Shown here piece after piece: positions 33,023 through 44,299 of a DNA stretch of 57,584 bases. The notes under the pieces were generated by a model. That model worked only from the letters and a program-made list of their open reading frames with translations. It was not told the origin of the DNA and did not search any database. Origin of the DNA: Globomyces pollinis-pini (taxonomy: Eukaryota > Chytridiomycota > Chytridiomycetes > Rhizophydiales > Globomycetaceae); contig MU621188.1 in NCBI GenBank assembly GCA_025399215.1, positions 1-57,584 on the forward strand, read 5' to 3'. Position 1 is the stretch's first letter. The number at the start of each line of letters is the position of its first letter. A program made the position numbers and the translations under genes.

Positions 33023-34877
33023 TTATTCAACAAAAATCTGTAAGGTATTCTTTAAGATAAATTGTTCATTTGAATCTTGATCAAATAAGTTAAGCACAGG
33101 CAAATCATGTACTCGGCCTTGAATAACAATATAATGCAACATGATCAATCTACAAGACTTTGGTGGTATAGGTTTAAGTTCAATTCGATTTTCCAAGCAT
33201 ATAATTGAAGATTTTGTTTGAGTTTGTTGTATATATTCATTTATGAATTCTAAATATGAGAGAAAGACTTTGTACCTTTATTTCCCATATAAATTGGCGG
33301 TTTTTCATCATTTCTTTTCAATTAGTTTTCATATTTATTTACCGAATCAATTGATTTGACGTGCTTTTGATAGGTGGAATCTCAATAACCAATCGTCTAT
33401 TTTGAACACCTGTATTTGCTATCAACAACTGCACTGAAAATACTTTATGCAGATTAATAGGCGGCATAACTAACATTCAATAATCAAGTTCATACCATTT
33501 AAGGAAAACTGTAAGCCAGAGAAATGGGTGATACTATCTAACTTTGGCTTAATAGTAGATTCAAATAATCTGCCATAGTTGGCGGGTATAAGTTCACGAG
33601 TTAAAAATCCTCCATCAGAAGAAAGAGGCAACCTTGAACAAAAATACGTGACAAAACGTTTGCAAAGGCCGACAAATGATGTCTCTAATGTGATTGCAAT
33701 AGATATCCCCTTTCTACCACCTGTTGTTCGATGTAATTCAGTCAAATTTGTTACGGAGTTTGATGGTGAACTTGCTGGGGATCCAACTTTCATCGATTCA
33801 TGTTGAGTATCAAACAAATTCACTTTATATAAGATTGAAGCTTGATCCCTATATCCTAGGGTCTGAGGGAACTAAAAGTTTATCAGAAGAAAGTTCATAC
33901 AATCGATGTTTCATTTGGAACAAATGGAGTTAATAACGCTCCAGACATTTCCACATTAATATCGGTAATATCAACACTTGCTGTATCAGGACACTTTTTT
34001 GACATTTGAAATTCAAGAGCAATAATGGAATTATTTGATGAAAATGAATGGACGTTTATAAACGAAGTCAATAAAGGTGAAATTGAAAGAATTTTGTTCG
34101 CTGTTTTGTTGAATTGAAGATTATTAGTGTTTGATAGCTTTTTATAATTATTTGAGATACTTAATGTTGGAATATCGTTGAAAACAGGATCTAAATAGGT
34201 AAACAATATAGAATGATACCATTTTTTAATCCTGCAAATGCATTGATTGCATCAAAATCATCGGGATTACATAACTCTGCAGTGATCGTGTCATTCGATT
34301 GCTTTTCGGATATATGTACAGTCATGGTCATTCGTGCATTGAGTGACTGTCCAGCCCTTTTCCTACCAATATCTAAATGATAAGGTTTTTTTAAACTAGT
34401 ATACCTATTGTGCATGACATTGGAAAAGCAATAGAATTTGAATTGAACATGGGTTTAATTTCAGATAGACTTGATCCTGAATAATATTCCGAAAACAGTA
34501 CTTGATCCTCTTTCCCAATAATAGGAATACTAGGGAAATCTACTCCCATACCTGCGAATTTTTCAATCGCTTGAGATCCTTTTGCTTGAGTGACAAATAC
34601 TGTTGATGAATCATCAGCTTCCCCAAACGTCGATACGACATGAATTTCCACATTATTGTTAAAGAAATCAGCAATTTGATCATTATCAAAAGAATGGGAT
34701 GGTAATTTGGCGACGATAAAGTACTTTAAAGTTTCATCTGACGTTAACTTTGTTGTCCTTACCAAAGTAAACATGATCCCGTTGAGAAGATTTGAGCACG
34801 TTGTCAATAGTATAGTCGTCTGTCGCAGGCACAATAATATCAAATGACGCTTGTCGTAGTAGAGTCTCTAAACTCAT
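33023..34877 (-). CDS. TRAPP-II subunit Trs65/TRAPPC14-like protein
   Basis: Trs65-type subunits belong to TRAPP-II, which activates Rab GTPases at the late Golgi. The N-terminus ends RDHVYFGDETLKYFIVAKL, similar to the start of TRAPPC14 (NHLYLGE.V.F). The C-terminal part has VIEIPPIKSTSNQLIR and SIICLENRIELKPIPPKSCR, which resembles the Trs65 closing motif (LxxDVRIGPLxPGxC) before a final beta-rich segment ending NTLQIFVE. The middle is beta-rich and poorly conserved. I recognised this by pattern, not by strong identity, so the assignment is tentative. Exons are interrupted by short introns, for example 25 nt after VYFG. Confidence 0.48.
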
Positions 34878-34971
34878 TGTGAAACTTTTTTCCCAGTTCA
34901 ATTACACGTATTGAAGTATAGACAAGAGTATTAGGTTGTTTATATTAGAATAAGGCCACTGCGAAATTATT

Positions 34972-36664
34972 TTAACGTCCAAGAGGTTCTTCTCGTGCAG
35001 CAGCAATATCACTATGCTGATATTGAAACTGGTGAAATGAGGCAATTCTAGCATTCTTCTTCTTCTTTTCAATGGCAACCCATCGCTGATACCGGCTCAA
35101 GTCACGACTGTCTTTATAGTATTGTTCAAGCACTCTGTACATTTCATGTCGATTAGGTAGAAAAAGATCGTAAATGAGTTTAGAATGGCACGATTCTTCG
35201 TACGTTTTGAGCTGCAAGTTATCAATTCCAATGCTTTGTAGCTCCGCTTCAAAGTTTACTGAAGATTCAAATGGAGCAATTTCATCACGATGACCATGAA
35301 TAAGTAGCCAATTGTGTGGTATATGAGGTAGTAATAATTTTAAGTCCATAGATTTTCCATATTCTCTTAGTAATGCCGTTGGAGACCACTTATTATATGA
35401 GGTGCTGTTACTTTCTACATATTAATAATTGTAAACTACCAAAGAGTCTGGACATACAAGATAATTCTTCAGTTCCGCGTAATTTTTCGAATTCATAATG
35501 AGTGTTGATATCGTAAACACCGGATATTCTAATCATTAAATTAACTCAAAATTACAAAATCAAGCCCAATATTCTATGAAGTCGAGGAGCGTTCGGATTC
35601 CTAGCAATATCATCTGAATCAGTTCCATTTTCCATTTCCTTTGAGTGATAATCTGCGCAAAGTTTAGCATTCTTTAGAATTGCGGTAGTGCACAAATGTG
35701 CTCCAGAAGCGTGTGCCAAAACTGTAACATTACGGGAATCACCTCCGTATTTTCTAATGAACATCAACCAACTATTTGACTGCTTACTTGATATTTTTTA
35801 ATGTCCAAGCCATAGCAGCCTGAACATCATCTACCATTAATTCTGGTGTGGCATTTGGCCAATGAGAGTAGTCAGGGATCACCACAACGAATCCAAGTCC
35901 GGTTAATGATAATGCTACTGGTGCATACAAGTCCTTGCTTCCTAACTATTAGAGACGATGTGTTATAACCTGAATTCCAAGCTCCACCATAAATAAACAA
36001 AATAACAGGTCGCTTTTCATCATTATTACTTATATGCGAAACATGATCCATTTCTTCTATTTTAGACTCATATACGTCCAACTTCATCTTTTCGTTTCGA
36101 CTTCCATAGGTAACATTTTTACTATAAAGGCAATCAGAAACAATCAAAAACAAACCCAACTTTGACGTGACTTTGGGTTAATTTCAACTTGGCACCCCAT
36201 AAGTTTTTTACATATAATTGAAATACTTCTCGGGGTGGACCATATACGTTGTCGGTGATATAGCGGAAAAATGAGTGAGTTACATTAAACACTCTTGTGG
36301 GACTGAGTGGTAAAGCTGGTAAAGCGATTCCAAGTATTTTAGGTCTATTTGGATTCTTGTGTTGAGCTAAGACCAAATACATAGACCAAGTAATCAGATA
36401 TGGAACCACTAAAAAACATCAACCAAAGTTTACATACTTAAGAAAAACAACCATAAAGGCATAAATAGATGAAAGAACAGAGGAGTAAATAGTGCTAAAA
36501 CCACCACCAGTGTTAAACTAGGGGATGGAAATAACGCACCATAATGAAAGCGAGATCCTATAAATCAGTAACTGATTAATAATACGCTCGAGTATATCCG
36601 AGTAGGTATCCAATCCATTCTTTACGGCATGGATTGGAGCTGTAACGACGGTTTTGATGCTCAT
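34972..36664 (-). CDS. Membrane alpha/beta hydrolase, prenylcysteine-methylesterase-like
   Basis: The N-terminus (MSIKTVVTAPIHAVKNG) is followed by hydrophobic segments (LTLVVVLALFTPLFFHLF, VPYLITWSMYLVLAQH). The hydrolase part has YGSRNEKMKLDVY, then RPVILFIYGGAWNSGY, the oxyanion-hole motif (usually HGGxW). The nucleophile elbow reads VTVLAHASGAHLCT, where relatives have GxSAGAH. The acid and histidine are present (IHGHRDEIAPFE, EESCHSKLIYDLFLP). Layout matches isoprenylcysteine methylesterase-like enzymes. The shifted Ser at the elbow makes activity uncertain. The ATG at 36664 is my best choice; an additional upstream frame (MESSDTVPVLVL) has no usable splice link. Confidence 0.62.
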
Positions 36665-36910
36665 GAGTTTAAATTTCAAGGTAAGAAATTATCTGATAAA
36701 GATTCAACAACAATAAAATCACTTTCATGTGAATCCCGATCCACCAGCTCAACTTGGCTACTTGAAACAACTGCTTCAATGCTGAGTACAAGAACGGGCA
36801 CGGTATCACTCGACTCCATCGTTTTGTGAAGATTTAATTCCTTTGCAATAATTTATATTTATTATTCAGTTTTCTAATATGTTCTTCATTCATAAGGGTA
36901 TGGTCAGTAA

Positions 36911-39869
36911 TCATTGAATGAGTTCACAAATGATTTCTTCATCAACCGTCATGTCGGTCAAAGGATACAATTCTGGTTGCCAATCGTGAAATTGCTTCTC
37001 TTGTCTCGTTTTGGTAAACTCTGTGGCGATTAACTTCAATTTTCTCATTCTCTCTTTGGCAGTTATATAGTCTGTCAGCCTTACTCTTCGCGAATCCAGA
37101 ACTTTCAAGTTGGTGCAAGACAATAACAAGAGCATTTTTACAATGGCATTAGAAACCAATAACTGTGTCGGCTCTAACTTATCTATGTTGGATACAAAAG
37201 GATTTTCTCTGTTGGGTTAACTTCAATTGAAATACCGTATATCTAAAATCTGTAACTTCTTGAAAATAGACAATACAGAACAGGTAGTAGTAATGTCTGT
37301 CAACAAATTATGTGTAATTGACAAATCTCTCAGATGAATCAAACGGGTAAATGATTCAAGATTTGATATCTGGTTATGATCGATATGCAAAGAAGTCAAT
37401 TGATCTATTCCAACCAAGCCTTTGGGGTACTCTATCAATTTACACAAACCCATTTCTAGTCTTGAACAAGTATAACTCTCCAAATGTCCCCAGTGAATAG
37501 TAGGGTTCCCATTTACACGCAACTCTTTTAGCCTGCATTCATGAATTCCAATTAGAGTCCTATTTGTCAATACTATTATTTTTTTACAATGATATTGATT
37601 GTTGTGATTCAATTGACATTTTTTTCAAATTTGGGAAGAGTTTAAAGTTTGAAATTTGCAATAGTAAATTTCGATCTAAAAATAAAGAATTCAATGATGA
37701 TAGCATGGCATCTATATGGAAACCTCGCAATTGATTATCATTCAAATTCAGCAATTTCAAATCCCTCATAGACCTGCCAAAATGGATACTGGTTAATAGA
37801 TTATCATCTTAAAGTAATTAGCAATAAAAAAACCTTACCCAAATATAGTTCTTGTAACTTAGGGAGTCTTTCAATATTTTGAACTGTTTTCAATTGATTG
37901 CCAGATAATTTCAAATAATAGAGTCGGCAAAGCTTGGAAAATTGAAAATCGAGATGTTCTATTGAATTATTTTTCAAATCTAATATTTGCAATTGCTGCG
38001 ACTTCAATAATGGCACTAAATCACATATTTGATTATCACTTGCATATAATTCCCGTAAATTAACTAGGGTTGATAATGCTGACTGTTAATATAGGAGTTT
38101 TGAAATACATGACAGGTCTGATAGATTGTTGTGTGAGACATCTAATATGGACAAGGAGTGTAAATGTGAAAAACTAGTCAAATTGGACAGTCTAAAGTTA
38201 AAGATTTTTTGCGGACCTATTTGAAGATATGTAGAGTGATTGAATACTGTTTGGTAATTGATCCAAAAAAGTCAAATTGTTATTATCGAGCTTAACTCTG
38301 GTAAATTGATCATTTATGCTAATAAATTTTTTCAAAGTTGTCAATTGCTGATGAGATAAATCGATAAAGTTCAAATCAGAATCTTTAGTTAATCTCCTAT
38401 CCACGGAACCCTGCATTACTCTTTGAAAATTTGGTTGGTGCTTTAGGCTAGGCGAGCTGCGTTGATCAGACATGGTAGATACAACTGAAGGGCCTATCAT
38501 GATAAGCGAACGATTTATGTTACGGTTAGAGTGGAAAAATTCGTAACTTTGGTTCATCTTGCTATTTCGCCCTGCATTTTTGGAATTGCTATTTTCTAAC
38601 TGTACTTGATTTGGTATTGGATTAAAAACTCGATCAATTGACAGATGTGAATCTGAATGGTGTAACTTATTCAGTGGTCTGAACTGTTTGAATGATTGAT
38701 CGCTTCTAACCTCTAAGTCACTTCCATCATACATTTGACGACGTGATTCACCAATACGACTAATATGTTCCAAATCCTGTGACGATTGAGTGACTGATTG
38801 ATTCTGATTAGTATCAACAGTATCATCAATAACGTAGATTTGGCTTACACGCGCTCGAGATTGGATTTCAGGCTGACAGAAGCTATGAGACGATGACAAG
38901 GAGTTGGATAATACATTATCATTGGCGCTCGATGCATCAGTTTTGTTCAAGATATCAGCAGTATCATCTGCGACATCATAAATTTCACTGACTCTTGGTT
39001 TTGATTTTGTATGAGATTTGATGTCATCAGGATGTTCGTTGGGTTCCAGTTTTTCATTTGACGAAACAGCCAAACAGAGCTTCCTTTCTGAATTAGGTCG
39101 TCTATTTTTCGACAGTAAGTCATAACCAGTTGCTTCAGGAGTAGTATGAATTAGATTATCCATATCAACGGTGACCTTGGAGTTACTTGATGGTGTAATT
39201 GACATTTTGGAGCACTGATCAATCGTTTGATCATCAACTAGCATGGACATTGATAAAGGTTCTTCAAGCTCTTTCCTGTCTGCAATATCCGAAGCCGAAT
39301 CTATAAGTTTAACTGAGATCTGTTTAAATACTATTGGATTTAAATGAGTTGACTGATGCGTCTTCCAAAAAATCAATATGGTTGGGGTATTGCTGGTTGG
39401 ATTTTTTGAAAGAAAGACTAAATATTGATTGTGATGAACTCTCTTCTGATGGTTTCCTATTGACTGGCCAAGAAAAGGTGTCAGTTTTTCTCGAACCTGA
39501 AGATCCTCCATCCTGAGAGCTGATTTGGTTATCACTAATTGTATTCATCAATTCCGATAATCTATGTTTAGTTAGTGTATCATGTTTGTCCCTAAACAGA
39601 TTTTCCTGTGGTATACTACCAACATTTTGTAAATTGCTTTGAGATCTATCCAAAGGTTTTGAGGGATCTTCAAATAACTGCTGTATGGGTAGTATATCAG
39701 GTTTGAAAATATCTTTCGATAACTCTGCGTTTGTCCAGGGCAGTTTTTGACTGGTCGTGCTTCTAACCAACATTGATCCAGCAAATGAGTTTCTATTTGA
39801 TCCTATGTCATTGATATATTCCGGATTTTTATCAATCCATTCTTCCATTTGGTCTTCGTCCACCAACAT
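36911..39869 (-). CDS. Leucine-rich-repeat scaffold, Cdc11/Nud1-like
   Basis: The first about 550 residues are Ser/Asn-rich and disordered (DEDQMEEWIDKNPEYINDIG, ITPSSNSKVTVDMDNLIHTT). The second half is a run of LRRs: DLSHQQLTTLKKFI, VKLDNNNLTFLDQLP, LDLKNNSIEHLDFQF, YLKLSGNQLKTVQNI, LTSLHIDHNQISNLESF, LSITHNLLTD. The end (LKVLDSRRVRLTDYITAKER) resembles the LRR cap of fungal Cdc11/Nud1, spindle-pole-body scaffolds of the septation/mitotic-exit network. LRR proteins are easily confused, so the family call is moderate. The coding start is uncertain: the ATG at 39869 is the last possible one, and 39910-40030 (FNDFIVPEKLKSFISQF) may be another exon. Confidence 0.5.
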
Positions 39870-40174
39870 CAAGCAAAAATGTCAAAAAATGAAGGTGATA
39901 GATTCAAATGAAATTGGCTTTCACCTCAAATTGACTGATGAATGATTTAAGTTTCTCAGGAACTATGAAGTCGTTAAAAGGAGTTTCTTTGATCTGAAGT
40001 GTTTTCAATGAAGCAACTCTCTAACTCAGTTAATGGTTTGGTTATTAATGGTAGGTATTTTACCACAAGATTTAGCTTGAAAAATGACTCTGGTAGATCA
40101 ATTCAGTATCATGCTCAACTGAATACTTTGCAAATTAAAAGGAATACGAAACTTTATTGGAACATCGATCTTGT

Positions 40175-41485
40175 TTAAAAGTCTTCTTCATCAGTTGACT
40201 TCATTTTCGCAGCACTACCAGCTTTAGTTCTTGTCCTGTCTAGATTGGACTGGACATCTGCAGATGCACGACGTTGTTTACCATTGTATACATCTCCTAA
40301 TGACTGCTTTCGTTCATTATGTCCCAAATTATTCAAACTGCTTCCAATAGTTTTGTCCAGGTTTAAGCCATTACTGATAGAATTGCTGCTCTTGGACATG
40401 ATAATATTTCCTGAACTTCCTTGCTTGGATCCCTTTAAATTGATATTGGATTTGCCACTAGAACCTCCAACACTGTGACTGAACTTTCTATCTCTCATAG
40501 CAGCAGGTGAATGCCACCTGTAAAAGAGTCAGAAGCAATAATTTATACCAAGTATAGAAATAAGCCATAAAGTTGATGAATCCTCTAGTAGGCGAGACCA
40601 GTGCTTGCAGCAAAGCCAATGGGAAAAAAGATCTGCCAGCAATCAATTGTGACATTCGGTTGACAGATGAAGGAGTCCAAATGATCAAAAATGCAATCAA
40701 ATAAGCTACCATTCTCTTAATAATCAACGGGCCAAACGATTTAGTTTTAGAACTAGAACTCATCAGTAAATACTATCGTTACCTGGCGCTAGCTGCCATA
40801 ATTGAATCCAATTTTTTAACAGACCAAGCCGTAATTGACAAAACGACAATGTTTGCACAGAAAATTACCCAAAGAATTCCAAACCAGAGACCGATCTGGA
40901 AAGGACCAAACGGCTTACCAATCCAACACCAACTAAAGATTAGTTATAACTCTTACGTATCAACATCACCAACCATGGAAGTTGCGACCGGGTAGATAGC
41001 AAAAAATAGCGGAAAGGTGAATGAAAAGGCAATCATATATGGTTCATATTTTTGGATCTTATCTACTGATCCACGGAATAACACCAGATAGACTGTATTT
41101 AATCCCATTATTAATCCCACTGTTTGTTAAACAAACGATACTTACAAGTCACATTGGCAAGGTTAAATTCCTGGATCGAAAAAGCTTGCGCTCGGCATAG
41201 AAAACTATTAATACCGGACTCTGGTCCCCAACGACCGATAAACTTCGTACCTAATATAAATCATTTTGAGTTTATACATGAATCAAACAAATCCGTCACG
41301 GTAATCGCGATTATCAACCTCCCCGTAGGATTACGGAACGAATGCTTAGAAGTGATAATGAACTAGAAGATATTAAATAAGTTTGATTTTACATAGAGCA
41401 TTCCACAAACACCCAAGAAACCAACGACTGATGATACTTTGACCACCACATTAATAGTACTCAAATCTGCTTTTGTAAGCGACAT
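40175..41485 (-). CDS. Seven-helix receptor, cAMP-receptor-like/Git3 class
   Basis: The hydrophobic segments in order are VVVKVSSVVGFLGVCGMLY, GRLIIAITVTDLFDSC, CRAQAFSIQEFNLANVTCVG, YMIAFSFTFPLFFAIYP, IGLWFGILWVIFCANIVVL, IIKRMVAYLIAFLIIWTPSS and FINFMAYFYTW. WTPSSVNR and CWCWIG, with the paired Cys, are typical of fungal cAMP-receptor-like and Git3-type GPCRs. The cytoplasmic tail of about 100 residues is Ser/Asn/Lys-rich and ends MKSTDEEDF, a likely phosphorylation target. Introns of about 27-30 nt separate the helices (for example 30 nt after MAASA). Ligand unknown; nutrient sensing is the usual role. Confidence 0.72.
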
Positions 41486-41611
41486 GTTGAAGGAATTAAA
41501 TCAAAAGATACAAGTTAAAATTCGCGTCAACAATATTAATCACGAGACAAGTCACTTTGTAAAAACGTATCGATTTTAAAAAGATTAAAAAGAGGTTTTA
41601 TTGAGAGTGGA

Positions 41612-42349
41612 TTATACTTTTATCATCAATTGATCAGTGAAGAATTGGATTGATTTTTCAAAAAATGTTTGATTTGATGTTTCGTTTTGAACGGACCATT
41701 GGATCAAGTCACCAAAAGGATTGATTGGTTTATTTATCATTATATTGTACATTTCAGCGTATTGCTCGTTGTCTGCGTTTAAGTGGATATAGATTGGTTT
41801 CTCAATGTTTTGAAAGTATGATTCAATAGTTACATTGGTAGGATCGTGAAGAAAAACAGCATCTACCATTTCCTCTTCTTGTGCTATCTTTATACAGAGT
41901 GTTTCAGTGTCCGTACATCCTACCAGGAGTATGTGTTGGACACCATGTGCAATTTTTAGTGAATTTATCACGGTCTTGAGTGGTCGACTTGAATACGTTG
42001 GCTTTTGGTGTAAGATTTGATGAATCAACCCTCCTGCTGCTTTCCAAGAGTGGCTCCATATCTCATTGTCAATGTTGGGCTGGCTGTTGACTGGGGTTTG
42101 CGAAATCAAGAATTCTGTTTCGAGGTCAGGAAGAACACACAAGTACCCAGACTGAGATGCGTATAAATCACTTAAGTTTCTTGGAAATTGATGCCTCTTT
42201 GAAGTAACAATAATAACTGTGGTGTCTGTGTCCGTTTTAGGGTAACTGACGTAACATTTAACATTTCCTATTTCAGTTTGGCCCCCAATTAAATTCTGTT
42301 GATGATAAGGTAAGTTTTTAGTCATGGTTGAATGAAGGATTCGTTCCAA
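41612..42349 (-). CDS. Degenerate dienelactone-hydrolase-like protein
   Basis: This intronless frame of 245 aa is related to the intact paralogue at 43294-44121: GNVKCYVSYP parallels GINCYVSNN, and MVDAVFLHDPTNV parallels YVDAVVSCHPGSF. The nucleophile elbow reads LLVGCTDTETL instead of VLVGYCWGGAVG. The EKD acid and the EHGF histidine are also replaced (NADNEQYAEM, WSVQNETSN). The open frame is intact, so this looks like a divergent pseudoenzyme, not a decaying gene. It could have a binding or regulatory role, but that is inference. Confidence 0.7.
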   Translation of the reverse strand: MERILHSTMTKNLPYHQQNLIGGQTEIGNVKCYVSYPKTDTDTTVIIVTSKRHQFPRNLSDLYASQSGYLCVLPDLETEFLISQTPVNSQPNIDNEIWSHSWKAAGGLIHQILHQKPTYSSRPLKTVINSLKIAHGVQHILLVGCTDTETLCIKIAQEEEMVDAVFLHDPTNVTIESYFQNIEKPIYIHLNADNEQYAEMYNIMINKPINPFGDLIQWSVQNETSNQTFFEKSIQFFTDQLMIKV

Positions 42350-43293
42350 GGTCCACTATTTAAATCTACGTGTCATTCACATAGAGGCGTCAACGTCATG
42401 TGGTGAGTTTACTGTTCGATGTGATACTTTCTGACTGTACCTGTACACTCGGTATTTTGGAGTCCATGGACACATAGTTGTTCATTATGGTGCAGACTTC
42501 ATTCCCAAGTATTTGGATCGCAATTGTCAGATAGAATAAGATAAACAAGTTTAATTAAATAGGCTGTTCATTAAAACGGAATCACATTACTCAATCAATC
42601 CCACTGTCAATCATGGGACATCATTCTTGTAACCAATCATTCACAATTCAATGGTAATTTCCTTGCAGGAACCACCCACCCTTAACCACTTCTTCTGGTT
42701 TATCTATTGTCTTTACTGAAGTTGGTGGTGAACCCTTTACCTATTCATTGGTGGATTAATTGATGAGTGATTGTATCCCATGATTAGAATCACAAGGAAA
42801 TCAATGGAAATGTAATTGAGATGTATAGTAGATTCCTATTTACAAGTTTTGTTTCCTTGAGATAACATTGCACTATAACCAATGCATGACTCCCTGGTTT
42901 TTTTATAGACTGGGAATTCTATAAATTTATTTTGTCACCATACAATACGAATACTAAAAGAATGAAGTTGAAATACTAGGCACTATGAGTATTGGAACTG
43001 AATCTTAACTATCTTACATAAGAATCGACTTCGTCCAAAATGATACTCTAAAATATATCAGAAGATGACTGATACAATAAAAATGAACATATAATATTAC
43101 TGTACGCGACTTTAAATCGCACAATACGCCTCTTCAACTTGTTAAACAGCAGGTGGTCTTTGTTTCTTGGCATTTAATCACGCATTAATTGAGCATATTC
43201 GGACTGTGATCAACTGAACCAATGGTTTTGCCTGGATTCATATTCACCGATGTGTTTTCTTAGGGGGTTCTAAACCATAACGTTCACAAAAAA
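42350..43293. other. Intergenic region between the two DLH paralogues
   Basis: About 940 bp without a supported gene. It must carry the promoter of the degenerate paralogue. I see no clear TATA box, repeat or RNA gene. Confidence 0.5.
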
Positions 43294-44121
43294 TCAGTTT
43301 TTATTCAATTTAGCTAATTGTTCACGAAGGAAATCAACTGAAGTTTGGAAGGCATCCAATGTTGATTTTTTAACTTCTGGATCAGATCCATCGCCACGAA
43401 CAGCAAATCCATGCTCCATTCCAATATACCATTTGAATAAATGAGGATAACCTCCGTTCTCGTCCTTCTTTTTCAACGTATCCCGAATCACATTAGCTTG
43501 AGCTTCGCTAATTAAGAAATCCTTCTCTGCCATGACAAAGTAAACGGGTTTGATTAATTTTTCAACGTCGCCAGGAATTTTGAACGAACCTGGATGGCAA
43601 GAAACGACAGCATCGACATAGTCAGGTTCTTGAGCTAAAAAAATACCTACAGCTCCACCCCAGCAATAACCTACCAAAACAACCTTTTTAATCCCTTTAT
43701 CCGCCTTGAGAGTATCAATAATCTTCTTAATCCGATTGACTGAATCAGTGGCAGAGTTACGCAATAAGAATAAAGGCCATTGAACCACAAAGTTACCAAA
43801 ACCGAATGCTTTATCTAAATACGACGATTGATCAGACTTGAAGGTGTCAACACTTTTCATAACAGACTCTGGCAATTCCGCCCCTTCAAAGAAATCAGGA
43901 ACGATAGAGTAAAAGCCAGTTGCTTCAGCATAGGAATCACACATGATTCTTGGATTGCTTAATTTATAACCAAAGACATCAGTAGCAATAATGAGGGCAG
44001 TATCACTATTAGTAGGAGTGTTATTACTCACATAGCAGTTGATTCCGGCAATTGAATCTTCCTTTCCTTGAGGGATTCCTGGGTTTACGATTCCGCTACA
44101 GCAAGGAATTGAAGAAGACAT
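43294..44121 (-). CDS. Dienelactone hydrolase family protein
   Basis: This intronless frame of 275 aa is a complete alpha/beta hydrolase of the dienelactone-hydrolase family. The nucleophile elbow KVVLVGYCWGGAVGIFLA carries the Cys of the C-D-H triad, VMAEKDFLISEA the Asp, and IGMEHGFAVRGDG the His. VSCHPGSFKIPGDVEKL is also typical. Family members hydrolyse lactones or small esters, but many fungal ones have no known substrate. It shares its strand with the degenerate paralogue and diverges from ARP2 with about 180 nt between ATGs. Confidence 0.85.
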   Translation of the reverse strand: MSSSIPCCSGIVNPGIPQGKEDSIAGINCYVSNNTPTNSDTALIIATDVFGYKLSNPRIMCDSYAEATGFYSIVPDFFEGAELPESVMKSVDTFKSDQSSYLDKAFGFGNFVVQWPLFLLRNSATDSVNRIKKIIDTLKADKGIKKVVLVGYCWGGAVGIFLAQEPDYVDAVVSCHPGSFKIPGDVEKLIKPVYFVMAEKDFLISEAQANVIRDTLKKKDENGGYPHLFKWYIGMEHGFAVRGDGSDPEVKKSTLDAFQTSVDFLREQLAKLNKN

Positions 44122-44299
44122 GAGAAAGAAATCTTGTGGCAGAGATCAGAGATTAAAAATAAAACCAAAATGAAACTGGAATTATCGGCATTAATCCTAA
44201 GTGAAAGACATCTATGAAGATTCATAAATTGATCCTAAAGGTAACCAATATTTGGGTGTCTACCTATGTTCTCCTCTTGTGTTTTTTCCCTGGTTTTTC

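Noticed and set aside
33579..33806. Plus-strand frame opposite the Trs65-like gene
   Set aside because: The minus strand carries the exon with matching splice sites and family-like motifs.
36629..36829. Open frames on both strands upstream of the alpha/beta hydrolase
   Set aside because: The minus-strand frame (MESSDTVPVL) looks like a possible extension, but no GT donor links it to the hydrolase exon. The plus-strand frame is its shadow.
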